From contig JAHDSF010000004.1 in assembly GCA_018432935.1 (NCBI GenBank), forward strand, positions 62,001-126,000: a DNA stretch of 64,000 nucleotides, read 5' to 3'. Shown in pieces: positions 34,206 through 43,362 of this stretch. Below the pieces are notes generated by a model, which searched no databases, was not told where the DNA came from, and saw only the letters and a list, made by a program, of their open reading frames with translations. This DNA is from Rhodospirillales bacterium. Lineage in GTDB: Bacteria; Pseudomonadota; Alphaproteobacteria; Rhodospirillales; Shumkoniaceae. Position 1 is the first letter of the stretch. The number at the start of each line of letters is the position of its first letter. The position numbers and the translations under genes are program-made.

Positions 34206-35018
34206 ATGACGAATGTCACCCCGCTGATGTCCGGCAAGAAAGGCTTGATCATGGGGGTGGCGAACGACCGCTCCATCGCCTGGGCGATCGCCAAGGCGGC
34301 CCGCGAGCAGGGTGCCGAGCTTGCCTTCACGTATCAGGGCGAAGCGCTGCTGAAGCGGGTGACGCCGCTCGCCGCCAGCGTTGGCTCCGCCATCGTCCTG
34401 CCGTGCGACGTCAGCGATCTGGACTCCCTCGACGCCGTCTTCGCCGCGGTCGAGAAGGCGTGGGGCCGGCTGGACTTCGTGGTGCACGCGATCGCCTACT
34501 CGGACAAGGAGCAGCTCAAGGGCAAGTACCTCGACACGACCCTCGACAACTTTCTCCACACGATGAACATCTCGTGCTTCTCCTTCACCGCGGTATGCCA
34601 GCGGGCGGCCCGGCTGATGCCGGAGGGCGGCGCGCTGCTGACACTCACCTACCTCGGGGCCGAGCGGGTGATGCCTCACTACAACGTGATGGGCGTGGCC
34701 AAGGCGGCGCTGGAGGCGAGCGTCCGTTACCTGGCCGAGGACCTGGGCAAGGACAACATCCGCGTCAACGCGTTGTCGGCCGGGCCGATGAAGACCCTGG
34801 CGGCGTCCGGGATCGGCGATTTCCGCTACATCCTCAAGTGGAACGAGTACAACTCGCCGCTGCGGCGGAACGTGTCTCCCGAGGACGTCGGCGGCGCCGG
34901 GCTTTACCTGGTCAGCCCGTTGTCGAGCGGCGTGACGGGCGAGGTCCACCATGTCGACTGCGGCTACCATTTGGTAGGGATGAAGGCGGTCGACGCCCCC
35001 GACATCGCGACCGTCTAG
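34206..35018 (+). CDS. fabI: Enoyl-[acyl-carrier-protein] reductase (NADH)
   Basis: FabI catalyses the last step of each fatty-acid elongation cycle in the cytoplasm. The 270-residue protein is a short-chain dehydrogenase with the FabI-type N-terminus GLIMGVANDRSIAWAIA and the catalytic Tyr149, Tyr159 and Lys166 with the spacing expected for FabI (Y-x9-Y-x6-K). The sequence GPMKTLAASGI is the substrate loop. The ATG at 34206 follows AGAAAGG. It is followed by a 29-bp dispersed repeat and then aroC, a neighbourhood common in alphaproteobacteria. Confidence 0.95.
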   Translation: MTNVTPLMSGKKGLIMGVANDRSIAWAIAKAAREQGAELAFTYQGEALLKRVTPLAASVGSAIVLPCDVSDLDSLDAVFAAVEKAWGRLDFVVHAIAYSDKEQLKGKYLDTTLDNFLHTMNISCFSFTAVCQRAARLMPEGGALLTLTYLGAERVMPHYNVMGVAKAALEASVRYLAEDLGKDNIRVNALSAGPMKTLAASGIGDFRYILKWNEYNSPLRRNVSPEDVGGAGLYLVSPLSSGVTGEVHHVDCGYHLVGMKAVDAPDIATV

Positions 35019-35026
35019 GCGCCTCC

Positions 35027-35055
35027 CCTCATCCTGAGCCTGTCGAAGGATGAGG
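35027..35055. repeat. 29-bp dispersed palindromic repeat (copy 1)
   Basis: The unit has inverted arms CCTCATCCT and AGGATGAGG with an 11-nt centre GAGCCTGTCGA. An identical copy occurs at 54354-54382 and close relatives at 51836-51864, 51878-51906 and 54394-54422. Here it is single and lies between fabI and aroC. It resembles REP-type elements found in many alphaproteobacterial genomes. Confidence 0.85.
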
Positions 35056-35095
35056 GCGGTTCCGATTTGACAAGTCCACCGCGAGGACAAGGGCC

Positions 35096-36175
35096 ATGAG
35101 CGGCAGCAGTTTCGGTCAGGCGTTCCGGGTCACCACCTTCGGCGAAAGCCACGGGCCGGCGATCGGCTGCGTCGTCGATGGGGTGCCGCCCCGCATCCCG
35201 CTTGCCGAGCCCGACATCCAGTTCTACGTCGATCGCCGCAAGACCGGACAGACCATCCACACCAGCCAGCGCAAGGAGCCCGATCAGGTCCAGATCCTGT
35301 CGGGCGTCTTCGAGGGCCTGACCACGGGGGCGCCGATCGGGCTGCTGATCGCCAACCAGGATCAGCGCTCGCGCGACTATGCCGAGATCAAGGACGTGTT
35401 CCGTCCCGGCCACGCCGACTTCACCTACCACCACAAGTACGGCATCCGCGACTACCGCGGCGGCGGCCGTTCCAGCGCCCGCGAGACGGCGATGCGGGTG
35501 GCGGCCGGCGCGGTCGCCCGCAAGGTGCTGGGGCCGCAGGTGACGATCCGCGGCGCCCTGGTCCGCATCGGCGAACGGCCGATCGACCGCGCCCGCTGGG
35601 ACTGGGCCGAGGTCGAACGCAACCCCTTCTGGTGCCCCGACGCCGCGATGGTCGAAGTGTGGGACGACTACCTGCACGTCACCCGCAAGTCCGGGCTTTC
35701 GGTCGGCGCCGTGATCGAGGTCGTCGCCTCCGGCGTGCCGATCGGTCTCGGCGAGCCGGTGTTCGACAAGCTCGACGGCGAGATCGCCAAGGCGATGATG
35801 AGCATCCCCGCGGTCAAGGGCGTCGAGATCGGCGCGGGGTTCGAAGCCGCCGGCTGGACCGGGGTCCAGAATGCCGACGAGATGCGTGCCGAGAACGGCC
35901 GTGCCGTGTTCTTGTCCAACCATGCGGGCGGCATCCTGGGCGGCATCTCCACCGGCGAGGACATCGTCGTCCGCTTCGCCGTCAAGCCGACCAGTTCGAT
36001 GCTGACGCCGCGCCGTTCGGTCAACGTGCAGGGCGAGAACGTCGACGTCGTCACCAAGGGCCGCCACGACCCCTGTGTCGGCATCCGCGCCGTGCCGGTG
36101 GGCGAGGCGATGCTCGCCCTGGTCCTGGCCGACCACCTGCTGCGCCACCGCGCCCAGTGCGGAGGCGCCTCTTAA
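35096..36175 (+). CDS. aroC: Chorismate synthase
   Basis: AroC makes chorismate from 5-enolpyruvylshikimate 3-phosphate with reduced FMN, the last common step of aromatic amino acid synthesis. The 359-residue protein shows the three family signatures: [16 protein letters not shown] near the start, the middle [18 protein letters not shown], and the C-terminal R-x-D-x-C-x-G-I-R-A-V-P-like segment ([12 protein letters not shown]). Length is typical. It lies 77 bp after fabI. Confidence 0.96.
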   Translation: MSGSSFGQAFRVTTFGESHGPAIGCVVDGVPPRIPLAEPDIQFYVDRRKTGQTIHTSQRKEPDQVQILSGVFEGLTTGAPIGLLIANQDQRSRDYAEIKDVFRPGHADFTYHHKYGIRDYRGGGRSSARETAMRVAAGAVARKVLGPQVTIRGALVRIGERPIDRARWDWAEVERNPFWCPDAAMVEVWDDYLHVTRKSGLSVGAVIEVVASGVPIGLGEPVFDKLDGEIAKAMMSIPAVKGVEIGAGFEAAGWTGVQNADEMRAENGRAVFLSNHAGGILGGISTGEDIVVRFAVKPTSSMLTPRRSVNVQGENVDVVTKGRHDPCVGIRAVPVGEAMLALVLADHLLRHRAQCGGAS

Positions 36176-36232
36176 AAACGGCGAAGCGGCACCCCACTCT
36201 ACGGAAGGGATTCTTCCGCAGGGCCGGGACCG

Positions 36233-36607
36233 ATGTTCATGAACGTACCGACGAGAGAGGTGGACGTCCGCAAGGCGAAGGAGCTGATGGACGCGGGCGA
36301 GGCCTCGATGATCGACATCCGCGAGACCGCGGAGTGGGACCAGGAGCGCCTTCCGGGCGCAACCCTGATGCCGCTGTCGACCTTTACGCCCGCCCAGATC
36401 GCCGGCGCCGCCGACCGCAACCTTCTCATTCTCTGCCGCAGCGGCCGCCGTGCCCACATGCTGGCGCAGGCGCTGCAGGCCCAGGGCCACCATCGCAATC
36501 CGCTGGTCGTCGCCGGCGGCATCCTGGCGTGGCGCGCCGCCGGCTATCCGCTGGAAGAAGGCCCGCCGACCCCCAGTTTCTCGGTCATCCGGGGCGGCCG
36601 GGGCTGA
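36233..36607 (+). CDS. Rhodanese-domain sulfurtransferase
   Basis: A single-domain rhodanese of 124 residues. The active-site loop is LCRSGRRA (cysteine near residue 69), and the domain also shows the DIRETAEW segment and the closing GGILAWRAAGYPLE. Rhodaneses carry persulfide sulfur and could feed the Dsr sulfur relay, although this gene is far from dsr and next to aroC, a common alphaproteobacterial location. The upstream spacer holds a CGGAAG/CTTCCG hairpin (about 36201-36217). The start may be ATG 36233 or 36239. Confidence 0.9.
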   Translation: MFMNVPTREVDVRKAKELMDAGEASMIDIRETAEWDQERLPGATLMPLSTFTPAQIAGAADRNLLILCRSGRRAHMLAQALQAQGHHRNPLVVAGGILAWRAAGYPLEEGPPTPSFSVIRGGRG

Positions 36608-36617
36608 GGCTTCGGCG

Positions 36618-37385
36618 TCACGCCGCCGCGCCGGAACCGGCGGCGAGGCTGGCGCCGATCAGGAACTCCTTGTTGCCCTCGGGCCCGAGGATCGGGCTTT
36701 CGACGATTCCCAGCGTCCTCCAGCCGGGCAGCGCATTGAGCCAGGCGTCGGCGTCGCGGCAGACCGCCTCGTGAAGGGCGGGATCGCGCACCACGCCGCC
36801 CTTGCCGACGTTGTCGCGCCCGACCTCGAACTGCGGCTTGATGAGGGCGATCAAGTGGGCGTCTGGCGCGGCCAGCGCCAGCGGGGCCGGCAGCACCACC
36901 CGCAACCCGATGAAGCTGGCGTCGCAGACGACCAGCCCTACCGGCTCGGGCACCTCGTCGCGCGACAGGATACGGGCGTTGGTGCGCTCCAGCACCACAA
37001 CCCGCGGATCCTGGCGCAGCTTCCAGGCAAGCTGGCCGTGGCCGACGTCGACCGCGTAGACCTTCGCGGCGCCGCGGCTGAGAAGGACGTCGGTGAAGCC
37101 GCCGGTCGAGGCGCCGACGTCGAGGCAGATCCGCCCCTCGACCGGGATCTCGAAGCGGTCGAGTCCGGCCACCAGCTTGAGCCCGCCGCGCGAGACCCAG
37201 GGATGGTCGCGACCCTTGACGATCACCTCGGCCCCAGCCGGGAGGCGATGTCCGGGCTTGTCCAGGCGGGTGGAGCCGGAGAACACCAGGCCGGCCATGA
37301 TCAGGCTCTGCGCCCGGGCGCGGCTCTCGGCAAGGCCGCGCTCGGTCAGAAGCTGGTCGAGACGGATCTTGTCGGCGGACGCCAT
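36618..37385 (-). CDS. tlyA: TlyA-family 2'-O-ribose rRNA methyltransferase (hemolysin-like)
   Basis: TlyA methylates ribose in ribosomal RNA; homologues were once called hemolysins. The 255-residue protein has an N-terminal S4 RNA-binding domain (RLDQLLTERGLAESRARAQ, residues 8-26), and a FtsJ/RrmJ-type methyltransferase domain with the SAM loop LDVGASTGGFT, the VVCDASFI strand and ALIKPQFE carrying the catalytic lysine. It is the last gene of the xseB-ispA-dxs-tlyA unit, 20 bp after dxs, and converges with the rhodanese gene. Confidence 0.93.
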   Translation of the reverse strand: MASADKIRLDQLLTERGLAESRARAQSLIMAGLVFSGSTRLDKPGHRLPAGAEVIVKGRDHPWVSRGGLKLVAGLDRFEIPVEGRICLDVGASTGGFTDVLLSRGAAKVYAVDVGHGQLAWKLRQDPRVVVLERTNARILSRDEVPEPVGLVVCDASFIGLRVVLPAPLALAAPDAHLIALIKPQFEVGRDNVGKGGVVRDPALHEAVCRDADAWLNALPGWRTLGIVESPILGPEGNKEFLIGASLAAGSGAAA

Positions 37386-37405
37386 CCCTCCCTCCCGGGG
37401 GTCGG

Positions 37406-39328
37406 CTAGGCCCTGGCCTTGGCCAGCTTGCGTCCCTTGGCGTCGGCGCCCAGGGCGGCCAGCGCGGTCGCCGCGATGTCCGTGGCTGCGAGCCCGGCCG
37501 CCTCGTACTGCGCCTTCGGCGAGTCGTGCGGGATGTTGCGATCCGGCAGCGTCATCGGGCGGAACTTGATGCCGCGATCGAGAATGCCATCATGGGCGAG
37601 GAACTGCATGACGTGCGCCGCAAAGCCTCCGGCCGCATTGTGTTCGAGCGTGATCATCACCTCGTGATCGCGCGCCAAGCGGCGAATCAGGTCGTGATCA
37701 AGCGGCTTGGCGAAGCGGGCATCGGCGACCGTCGTCGACAGGCCCAGGGCGCCCAGATCCTCGGCCGCCTTGAGGGCGTCGCCGAGAGCACCGCCGATGC
37801 TGAGGATGGCGACCTTGGTGCCTTCCTGCAGGATGCGTCCCTTGCCGATCTCGAGCAGATCGGGGGCGGCCGGGATCTCGGTCCCCAGCCCCTCGCCGCG
37901 CGGAAAGCGGAATGCGATCGGCCCCTCGTCGTACGCGGCAGCGGTGGCAACCATGCGCGCCAGCTCGGCCTCGTCGCCCGCGGCCATGACGACGAACCCG
38001 GGCAGGCAGCAGAGATAGGTGAGGTCGAGCCAGCCGGCGTGGGTCGCCCCATCGGCGCCGACCAGGCCGGCGCGGTCGATCGCGAAGCGCACCGGCAGCT
38101 TCTGCAGTGCCACGTCGTGGACGACCTGATCGTAGGCGCGTTGCAGGAAGGTCGAATAGATCGCCGCGAACGGCTTGTAGCCCTCGCAGGCCAGCCCGGC
38201 GGCAAACGTCACCGCATGCTGCTCGGCGATGCCGACGTCGAAGCAGCGATCGGAGAACCGCTTCATGAAGCGGTCGAGGCCAGTCCCCGCCGGCATCGCC
38301 GCCGTGATGGCGACGATCCGCGGATCCTTCTCCGCCTCGCGGCACAGGCTCTCGGAGAACACCGCGGTGTAGCTCGGGGCATTTCCCTTCGACTTCACCT
38401 GCTCGCCGGTGACAACGTCGAACTTGCTGACCCCGTGCAGCTTGTCGGCCGCCCGCTCGGCCGGCGCGTAGCCATGCCCCTTGCGGGTGACGACGTGGAG
38501 AAGCACCGGCCCCAGGGTCTTGTCGTCGCGGATGTTGCGCAGCACCGGCAGCAGATGGTTCAGGTTGTGGCCGTCGATCGGACCGACGTAGTAGAAGCCG
38601 AGCTCCTCGAACAGGGTGCCGCCCGAGATCAGGCCGCGCGCGTATTCCTCGGCCTTGCGCGCCGTCATCTCGAGGCCGCGCGGGAACTTCTTCACCATCT
38701 CGGCGCCGAGGTGGCGGATCGAGCGGAACGGCTTCGACGAGATCAGGCGCGACAGGTAGGCGCTCATGGCGCCGACCGCGGGCGCGATGCTCATGTCGTT
38801 GTCGTTGAGGATGACGATCATCCGCGAGTCCATCGAGCCCGCGTTGTTGAGCGCCTCGTAGGCCATGCCGGCGCTCATCGCGCCGTCGCCGATGACCGCG
38901 ATGACATGGTTCTTGCGGCCTTCCAGGTCGCGCGCCACCGCCATGCCGAGGCCGGCCGAGATCGAAGTCGAGCTGTGCGCCACGCCGAACGTGTCATAGG
39001 GGCTTTCGGCCCGCACCGGGAAGCCGGACGCGCCGCCGCCGTGCCGCAGCTTCTGCATCAGCTCGCGGCGGCCGGTGATCAGCTTGTGCGGGTACGCCTG
39101 GTGGCCGACGTCCCAGACCAGGCGGTCGTCGGGCGTGTTGAAGGTGAAGTGGACGGCCAAGGTCAGCTCGACCACGCCCAGGCTCGAGCCCAGATGGCCG
39201 CCGCAGCGGGACACGATCCGGATCGTCTCTTCCCGGATCTCCTTTGCCAGTTGGCCAAGTTGCTGGACATCGAGACCGCGGATGTCCCGAGGTGCGAGAA
39301 CGGTGTCCAGCAACGGTGTCTGACTCAT
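37406..39328 (-). CDS. dxs: 1-deoxy-D-xylulose-5-phosphate synthase
   Basis: DXS condenses pyruvate and glyceraldehyde 3-phosphate with thiamine diphosphate, the first step of the MEP isoprenoid pathway. The 640-residue protein has [24 protein letters not shown], the ThDP signature [18 protein letters not shown], and the transketolase pyrimidine-binding domain from about 320 ([15 protein letters not shown]). ATG 39328 begins MSQTPLLD; a longer open frame is not needed. It follows ispA by 13 bp on the same strand, so two steps of the same pathway are co-expressed. Confidence 0.96.
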   Translation of the reverse strand: MSQTPLLDTVLAPRDIRGLDVQQLGQLAKEIREETIRIVSRCGGHLGSSLGVVELTLAVHFTFNTPDDRLVWDVGHQAYPHKLITGRRELMQKLRHGGGASGFPVRAESPYDTFGVAHSSTSISAGLGMAVARDLEGRKNHVIAVIGDGAMSAGMAYEALNNAGSMDSRMIVILNDNDMSIAPAVGAMSAYLSRLISSKPFRSIRHLGAEMVKKFPRGLEMTARKAEEYARGLISGGTLFEELGFYYVGPIDGHNLNHLLPVLRNIRDDKTLGPVLLHVVTRKGHGYAPAERAADKLHGVSKFDVVTGEQVKSKGNAPSYTAVFSESLCREAEKDPRIVAITAAMPAGTGLDRFMKRFSDRCFDVGIAEQHAVTFAAGLACEGYKPFAAIYSTFLQRAYDQVVHDVALQKLPVRFAIDRAGLVGADGATHAGWLDLTYLCCLPGFVVMAAGDEAELARMVATAAAYDEGPIAFRFPRGEGLGTEIPAAPDLLEIGKGRILQEGTKVAILSIGGALGDALKAAEDLGALGLSTTVADARFAKPLDHDLIRRLARDHEVMITLEHNAAGGFAAHVMQFLAHDGILDRGIKFRPMTLPDRNIPHDSPKAQYEAAGLAATDIAATALAALGADAKGRKLAKARA

Positions 39329-39341
39329 GAGCCCGCCTTCG

Positions 39342-40247
39342 TCAGTTCTTGCGTTCCACGATGAAGTGCGCCAGATCGCGCAGAGGCTCCGCTTTCTCTC
39401 CGAAGCTGTCCAGGTGCGCAATGGCTTGGCCTTTCAGCAGATCGGCCTGACTGCGCGCCCGTTCAACGCCAAGGAGAGAAACGAAGGTGGCCTTTCCGGC
39501 CGCAGCGTCCTTCTTGGTCTTCTTGCCGACGTCCTTCTCGTCGCCTTCGACATCCAGGATATCGTCCACGATCTGGAACGCAAGCCCGATGTCGTGCGCA
39601 AACGCGCTGAGTGCAAGGCGCACCGGCGCCGGAGCCTTGCCGAGAATCGCCCCCGCCTCGCAGGACACCGCGATCAGTTTGCCGGTCTTGAGCCGCTGCA
39701 GGCGGCTGATGCCGGGCACGTCGAGCGGCGTCGTTTCGGCGATCAGGTCGAGCATCTGGCCGCCGCACATGCCCTCGTGCCCAGCCGCCCCTGCCAGCGC
39801 CACCACCAGCTCGCAGCGCACTTGCGGATCGGAATGGGTCTGCCCCTGGCCCAGCACCTCGAATGCCTTGGTCACCAGGGCATCGCCGGCGAGAATCGCG
39901 GTCGCCTCGTCGAACTGCTTGTGGCAGGTCGGCTTGCCGCGCCGCAGATCGTCGTTGTCCATCGCCGGCAGGTCGTCGTGGATCAGCGAGTAGCAGTGCA
40001 CCATCTCGATCGCGACGGCAGTGCGGAGCGCGCACAGCCGCGCCACCCCGAACAGCTGCGAGGTCGCCACCACCAGGAACGGACGCACCCGCTTGCCGCC
40101 GTTCAAGGTGCCGTAGCGCATCGCCTCGACCAGGCGCGCTTCGGGCACCTTCTCGACGCGGAGAAGCTGGTCCAGCATCTCCTCGACTTCAGCCGCGGTG
40201 TCCGTGAGCAGCTTCTTGAAATCGGTCACCAGTTCCCCCTCAGCCAT
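39342..40247 (-). CDS. ispA: Polyprenyl (farnesyl/geranylgeranyl) diphosphate synthase
   Basis: This 301-residue trans-prenyltransferase makes C15 or C20 isoprenoid diphosphates. It has GGKRVRPFL, the first aspartate-rich motif DDLPAMDND (preceded by SLIH), and the second aspartate-rich motif DDILD within [13 protein letters not shown]. The short-chain type and the position between xseB and dxs favour farnesyl diphosphate synthase. ATG 40247 overlaps the end of xseB by eight bases. Confidence 0.94.
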   Translation of the reverse strand: MAEGELVTDFKKLLTDTAAEVEEMLDQLLRVEKVPEARLVEAMRYGTLNGGKRVRPFLVVATSQLFGVARLCALRTAVAIEMVHCYSLIHDDLPAMDNDDLRRGKPTCHKQFDEATAILAGDALVTKAFEVLGQGQTHSDPQVRCELVVALAGAAGHEGMCGGQMLDLIAETTPLDVPGISRLQRLKTGKLIAVSCEAGAILGKAPAPVRLALSAFAHDIGLAFQIVDDILDVEGDEKDVGKKTKKDAAAGKATFVSLLGVERARSQADLLKGQAIAHLDSFGEKAEPLRDLAHFIVERKN

Positions 40248-40491
40248 TGTCCACCGGCTCAGCGCCGACCGTCCCGTCGCGCGCAAGCACGATCTTCTCG
40301 ACCCGCTCGCGCGCTTCCTGCAGCTTGGCCTCGCAATGCCGGCGCAGCGCCACCCCGCGTTCGTAGGCGCGGATGCTCTCGTCGAGGGTGCCGGAACCCG
40401 CCTCGAGCTGGCGGACAATCCCCTCAAGCTCGGAGAGCGCATCCTCGAAGCTCAAGCTCAGGACTTCCGGCGGCAGCTTCTCGTCGGTCAT
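40240..40491 (-). CDS. xseB: Exodeoxyribonuclease VII small subunit
   Basis: XseB is the small subunit that assembles with XseA to form exonuclease VII. The 83-residue protein has the characteristic SFEDALSELEGIVRQLEAGSG (in two parts: SFEDALSELE and IVRQLEAG), YERGVALRRHCEAKL and a helical-hairpin pattern. Its stop overlaps the ispA start, the standard alphaproteobacterial arrangement. Confidence 0.94.
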   Translation of the reverse strand: MTDEKLPPEVLSLSFEDALSELEGIVRQLEAGSGTLDESIRAYERGVALRRHCEAKLQEARERVEKIVLARDGTVGAEPVDNG

Positions 40492-40599
40492 GCACCCTCC
40501 AGGAGCAGAAGCGCGGAAGTCTACGCGCCGATCGGCGGATCGGCAAGGCCGTCCGGGCGGCGTTTGGAAGCGACGGCGAGCCTGACGGAAACGTGATGC

Positions 40600-41526
40600 T
40601 CAGGTGCCCATCAGGAGGCGGACGTGGGAGGCGACGCAGCCGGCGAGGACGTCGGGCGCATAGCCGCCTTCCAGCACCGAGACGATGCGCCCTTTGCAGC
40701 AACCCTCCGCCACGTCGATCAGGTTCTCGGTGACCCAGTCGAAGTCGTTGATGTTGAGCCGCCAATGGGCAAGCGGGTCGGACATGTGTCCGTCGAACCC
40801 GGCGGACACGAGAATCAGCTCCGGGTTGAAGGCACGCAGGCGGGGGAATATCCGCTCCTCATAGGCGGCGCGGAATTCGTCGCCCCCCGCGCCGGGCCGC
40901 AGTGGCGCGTTGACGATGTTGCCGACGCCCTCCTCGTACTCCATCCCGGTGCCGGGGTAGGCCGGCCACTGGTGGCTGGAGGCGTAGAACATGTGCGGGT
41001 CTTCCTCGAACGCGGCCTGGGTGCCGTTGCCGTGATGGACGTCGAAATCGACCACGGCCACCCGGTTCAGCCCGTGTACGACGCGGGCGCGGTAGGCGGC
41101 GACCGCCACGTTGTTGAAAAAGCAGAAGCCCATGGCCCGTGCCGCCTCGGCGTGATGGCCGGGCGGGCGCACCGCGCAGAAGGCGTTGCGCGCCTGTCCC
41201 TTGAGAACGGCGTCGACCGCCGCGCAGGCGGCTCCGGCAGCGCGCAGGGCAGCCTCACCCGAAGCCGGGCACAGCACGGTGTCGGCGTCGAAGCGGTAAT
41301 GGCCGCTGTCGGGCACGTTCTCGAGCACGGCCTCAACGTAATAGGGCTTGTGGACCCTGACCAGGTCCTCGAACGCCGCGGGCGGGCACTCGCACCGTTC
41401 CAGGCCCCAGAAGGTGGGCCACTCCAGTGCGCCGATGACGGCGCGCAGCCGCTGCGACGATTCCGGATGATCGGGACCGGTGTCGTGGTCGAGGAACACG
41501 GGATCGCTGTACAGGAAGGTCAGCAT
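40600..41526 (-). CDS. Histone-deacetylase-family zinc amidohydrolase
   Basis: A 308-residue member of the HDAC/acetoin utilisation (AcuC)/acetylpolyamine amidohydrolase superfamily. Zinc-site motifs are present: RPPGHHAE with tandem histidines, DFDVHHGNGT, and the later SAGFDGH with GGY near the end. Bacterial members remove acetyl groups from polyamines or small molecules; the substrate is not known. It lies upstream of xseB, a conserved alphaproteobacterial neighbour, separated by 108 bp without an obvious terminator. Confidence 0.92.
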   Translation of the reverse strand: MLTFLYSDPVFLDHDTGPDHPESSQRLRAVIGALEWPTFWGLERCECPPAAFEDLVRVHKPYYVEAVLENVPDSGHYRFDADTVLCPASGEAALRAAGAACAAVDAVLKGQARNAFCAVRPPGHHAEAARAMGFCFFNNVAVAAYRARVVHGLNRVAVVDFDVHHGNGTQAAFEEDPHMFYASSHQWPAYPGTGMEYEEGVGNIVNAPLRPGAGGDEFRAAYEERIFPRLRAFNPELILVSAGFDGHMSDPLAHWRLNINDFDWVTENLIDVAEGCCKGRIVSVLEGGYAPDVLAGCVASHVRLLMGT

Positions 41527-41861
41527 CTTGCCGCCGCACCCCGCACGTGACCGCCCGCGGCCGGCCTCCGCGCCGCCCGCGGCCGCTCGTCAAGCCCGGG
41601 ATTCCAGCGACGTCTCACGACGGACGCATCCTCCAGCCGTGCTCGTTCCGCGGACCGAACAGGAGTCCCGCTTATGCACCGTTGGCCTGGTTCTTATGCC
41701 GAGCCTTGGCCTCCCTGGTGAAAACCATAAGCGTGTTTCCTCGCAGGTTGAAGATCAAATCGCAGATCGGAAAATGGTTCGCCTTCCTATATGCGACAAT
41801 GCTAAACCAGTGTCCGCCTCTCTTCGTGGGGTCTGCCTCACCGGCGGAGATAGCGAGCATC
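41527..41861. other. Intergenic region between the deacetylase and the ArsR regulator
   Basis: This 335-bp region separates genes pointing away from each other and should contain both promoters. Its part from about 41720 to 41820 is relatively AT-rich. It contains distant inverted CTTATG and CATAAG sequences about 31 bp apart. No convincing operator like the one at 27796 was seen, and I could not call individual promoter boxes. Open reading frames on either strand here have neither a ribosome-binding site nor family features. Confidence 0.4.
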
Positions 41862-42185
41862 ATGGACGTCGAAGCCCTCCACGCGAATGCGCGCCGCGCC
41901 AGCGCCCTGCTCAAGGCGATGAGCAACCAGCACCGGCTGCTGATCCTGTGTCAGCTCACCCAGGGCGAACGCTGCGTGAGCGAGCTCGAGAGGATCGTCG
42001 GCCTCAGCCAGTCGGCGTTGTCGCAGCATCTGGCGCGGCTGCGGCAGGACAACCTGGTCGCCACCCGGCGCGAAGCCCAGACGATCTACTACTCGCTGGC
42101 GGGACCGGAAGCGCGCGCGGTCATCGAGACCCTCTACGGCCTCTATTGCAGCGTCGAGCCGGAGCGGGACACCGCCGGCGCCTGA
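41862..42185 (+). CDS. ArsR-family regulator of the persulfide-sensing SqrR/BigR type
   Basis: The 107-residue protein is a winged-helix ArsR/SmtB regulator with the recognition segment LSQSALSQHLARLRQDNL. Two cysteines, Cys30 in LLILCQL and Cys96 in LYGLYCS, are 66 residues apart, the same spacing as the Cys41/Cys107 pair that forms a polysulfide bridge in Rhodobacter SqrR. Segments RREAQTIYYSLA and YGLYC also match that subgroup. Metal-site residues of SmtB are missing. Such regulators release DNA when sulfide-derived persulfide is present. An extra Cys38 is present. It could control sulfur genes in this window, but its targets are not proven. The start is ATG 41862. Confidence 0.85.
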   Translation: MDVEALHANARRASALLKAMSNQHRLLILCQLTQGERCVSELERIVGLSQSALSQHLARLRQDNLVATRREAQTIYYSLAGPEARAVIETLYGLYCSVEPERDTAGA

Positions 42186-42202
42186 CCGGAACGTCTGCGG
42201 CG

Positions 42203-43237
42203 CTACGCGACCCGTTCGTAAAGGTGGACGCCGTCCTCTCCGTCGATGCGCCGGATCTGGCCGCGATGGATCAAATGACAGAGGTGGGCGAGCGTCTCGC
42301 CGATCGCGAAGAACAGCTGATGGTCATCGAGCTCCCGCTCGAACAACGCCTTCAGAATGGTCAGTCCGGAAGAGGGCTGCCCGCAGGCGGCGAGGGTGGC
42401 GGCCAACCGGTCGTCGTGATGGTGGAGCAGCGTGTGGACCCGTTCGTGCAGCCCGGCGAACGGCCAGCGGTGGCTGGGCAGCACGCGAGTGTCCGCGGGC
42501 AGATCGAGGAAGCGCGGCAGGCTGGCAAGGAAGTCGCCCAGAGGATCGTTCGCGGATTCGCGCGGCACCACGCTGACGTTGGGGCTGATCTCGGGAAGCA
42601 CCTGGTCGCCGGAGATCAGAACCCCGATCTCGGGACAATAGAGGACTGCCTGCTGCGGGGAATGGCCGGCGCCGATCAACACCCGCCATCCCCGCCCACC
42701 GATCGCGATCACGTCGTCTTCCTCGAGCGGCTGCGCCAGCTCGGGAATGCGGCTCACGCAGCGGGCGTAATGCCGGATGCGGGCGCGACAGACCGCCTCC
42801 ATGTCGGCCGGGAAACCTGCCCGGCGGTAGAATTCGACAAATTCCGCAAGATCATGGTCGGTGACCGGGGCGGTCAGCAGGCGGGCCATCCGCCACTCCC
42901 GCTCCGGCATCCACAGGGAAGATCCGGTCTGCTCAGCCAGCCAGCCCGCCATGCCGACGTGGTCGGGATGGAAGTGGGTGGCGATCACGCGCCGCAGCGG
43001 GCGCCCACCGAGTCGGTCCTCCAGTACCCGCTGCCAGATCCGACAGGTCCGTTGGTCGTGCAGGCCGGTGTCGACCGCGGTCCAGCCGTCGCCGTCCTCG
43101 ATCAGCCAGACGTTGACGTGGTCGAGCTTGAACGGCAGCCCCAGCCGCAGCCAGAGTACGCCGGGTGCGACCTCGATGGTGGCCGCCGGTTCGGGAATCT
43201 CGAACGGCAGCCGGCGAACCGCTTGCGAAAGGTCCAT
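42203..43237 (-). CDS. MBL-fold metallo-hydrolase with C-terminal winged helix
   Basis: The 344-residue protein has the metallo-beta-lactamase fold with HxHxDH (THFHPDHVG), a later GAGHSPQQAVLY and SGDQVLP, and the final HR segment (LPSHRWPF), giving a two-metal hydrolase site. The C-terminal 80 residues (LDDHQLFFAIGETLAHLCHLIHRG in two parts) look like the small helical domain attached to many such enzymes. Substrates for this group include thioesters and lactones; none can be named. It converges on the ArsR gene with 17 bp between the stops. Confidence 0.87.
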   Translation of the reverse strand: MDLSQAVRRLPFEIPEPAATIEVAPGVLWLRLGLPFKLDHVNVWLIEDGDGWTAVDTGLHDQRTCRIWQRVLEDRLGGRPLRRVIATHFHPDHVGMAGWLAEQTGSSLWMPEREWRMARLLTAPVTDHDLAEFVEFYRRAGFPADMEAVCRARIRHYARCVSRIPELAQPLEEDDVIAIGGRGWRVLIGAGHSPQQAVLYCPEIGVLISGDQVLPEISPNVSVVPRESANDPLGDFLASLPRFLDLPADTRVLPSHRWPFAGLHERVHTLLHHHDDRLAATLAACGQPSSGLTILKALFERELDDHQLFFAIGETLAHLCHLIHRGQIRRIDGEDGVHLYERVA

Positions 43238-43362
43238 GATGCGCAGATCCGTGACAGGGTCGCGACTAGATGGACCCGCGCGGCCCTGCGGTCAACCGTC
43301 CAGGGGGACGGGGCGGCGGAGCAACAGGCCGTTGACGGGCATCGAATCGGCGACGGGGCGCC

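Noticed and set aside
36201-36217. CGGAAG/CTTCCG hairpin after aroC as a terminator
   Set aside because: The stem is only 6 bp and no T run follows, so it is recorded only in the rhodanese entry.
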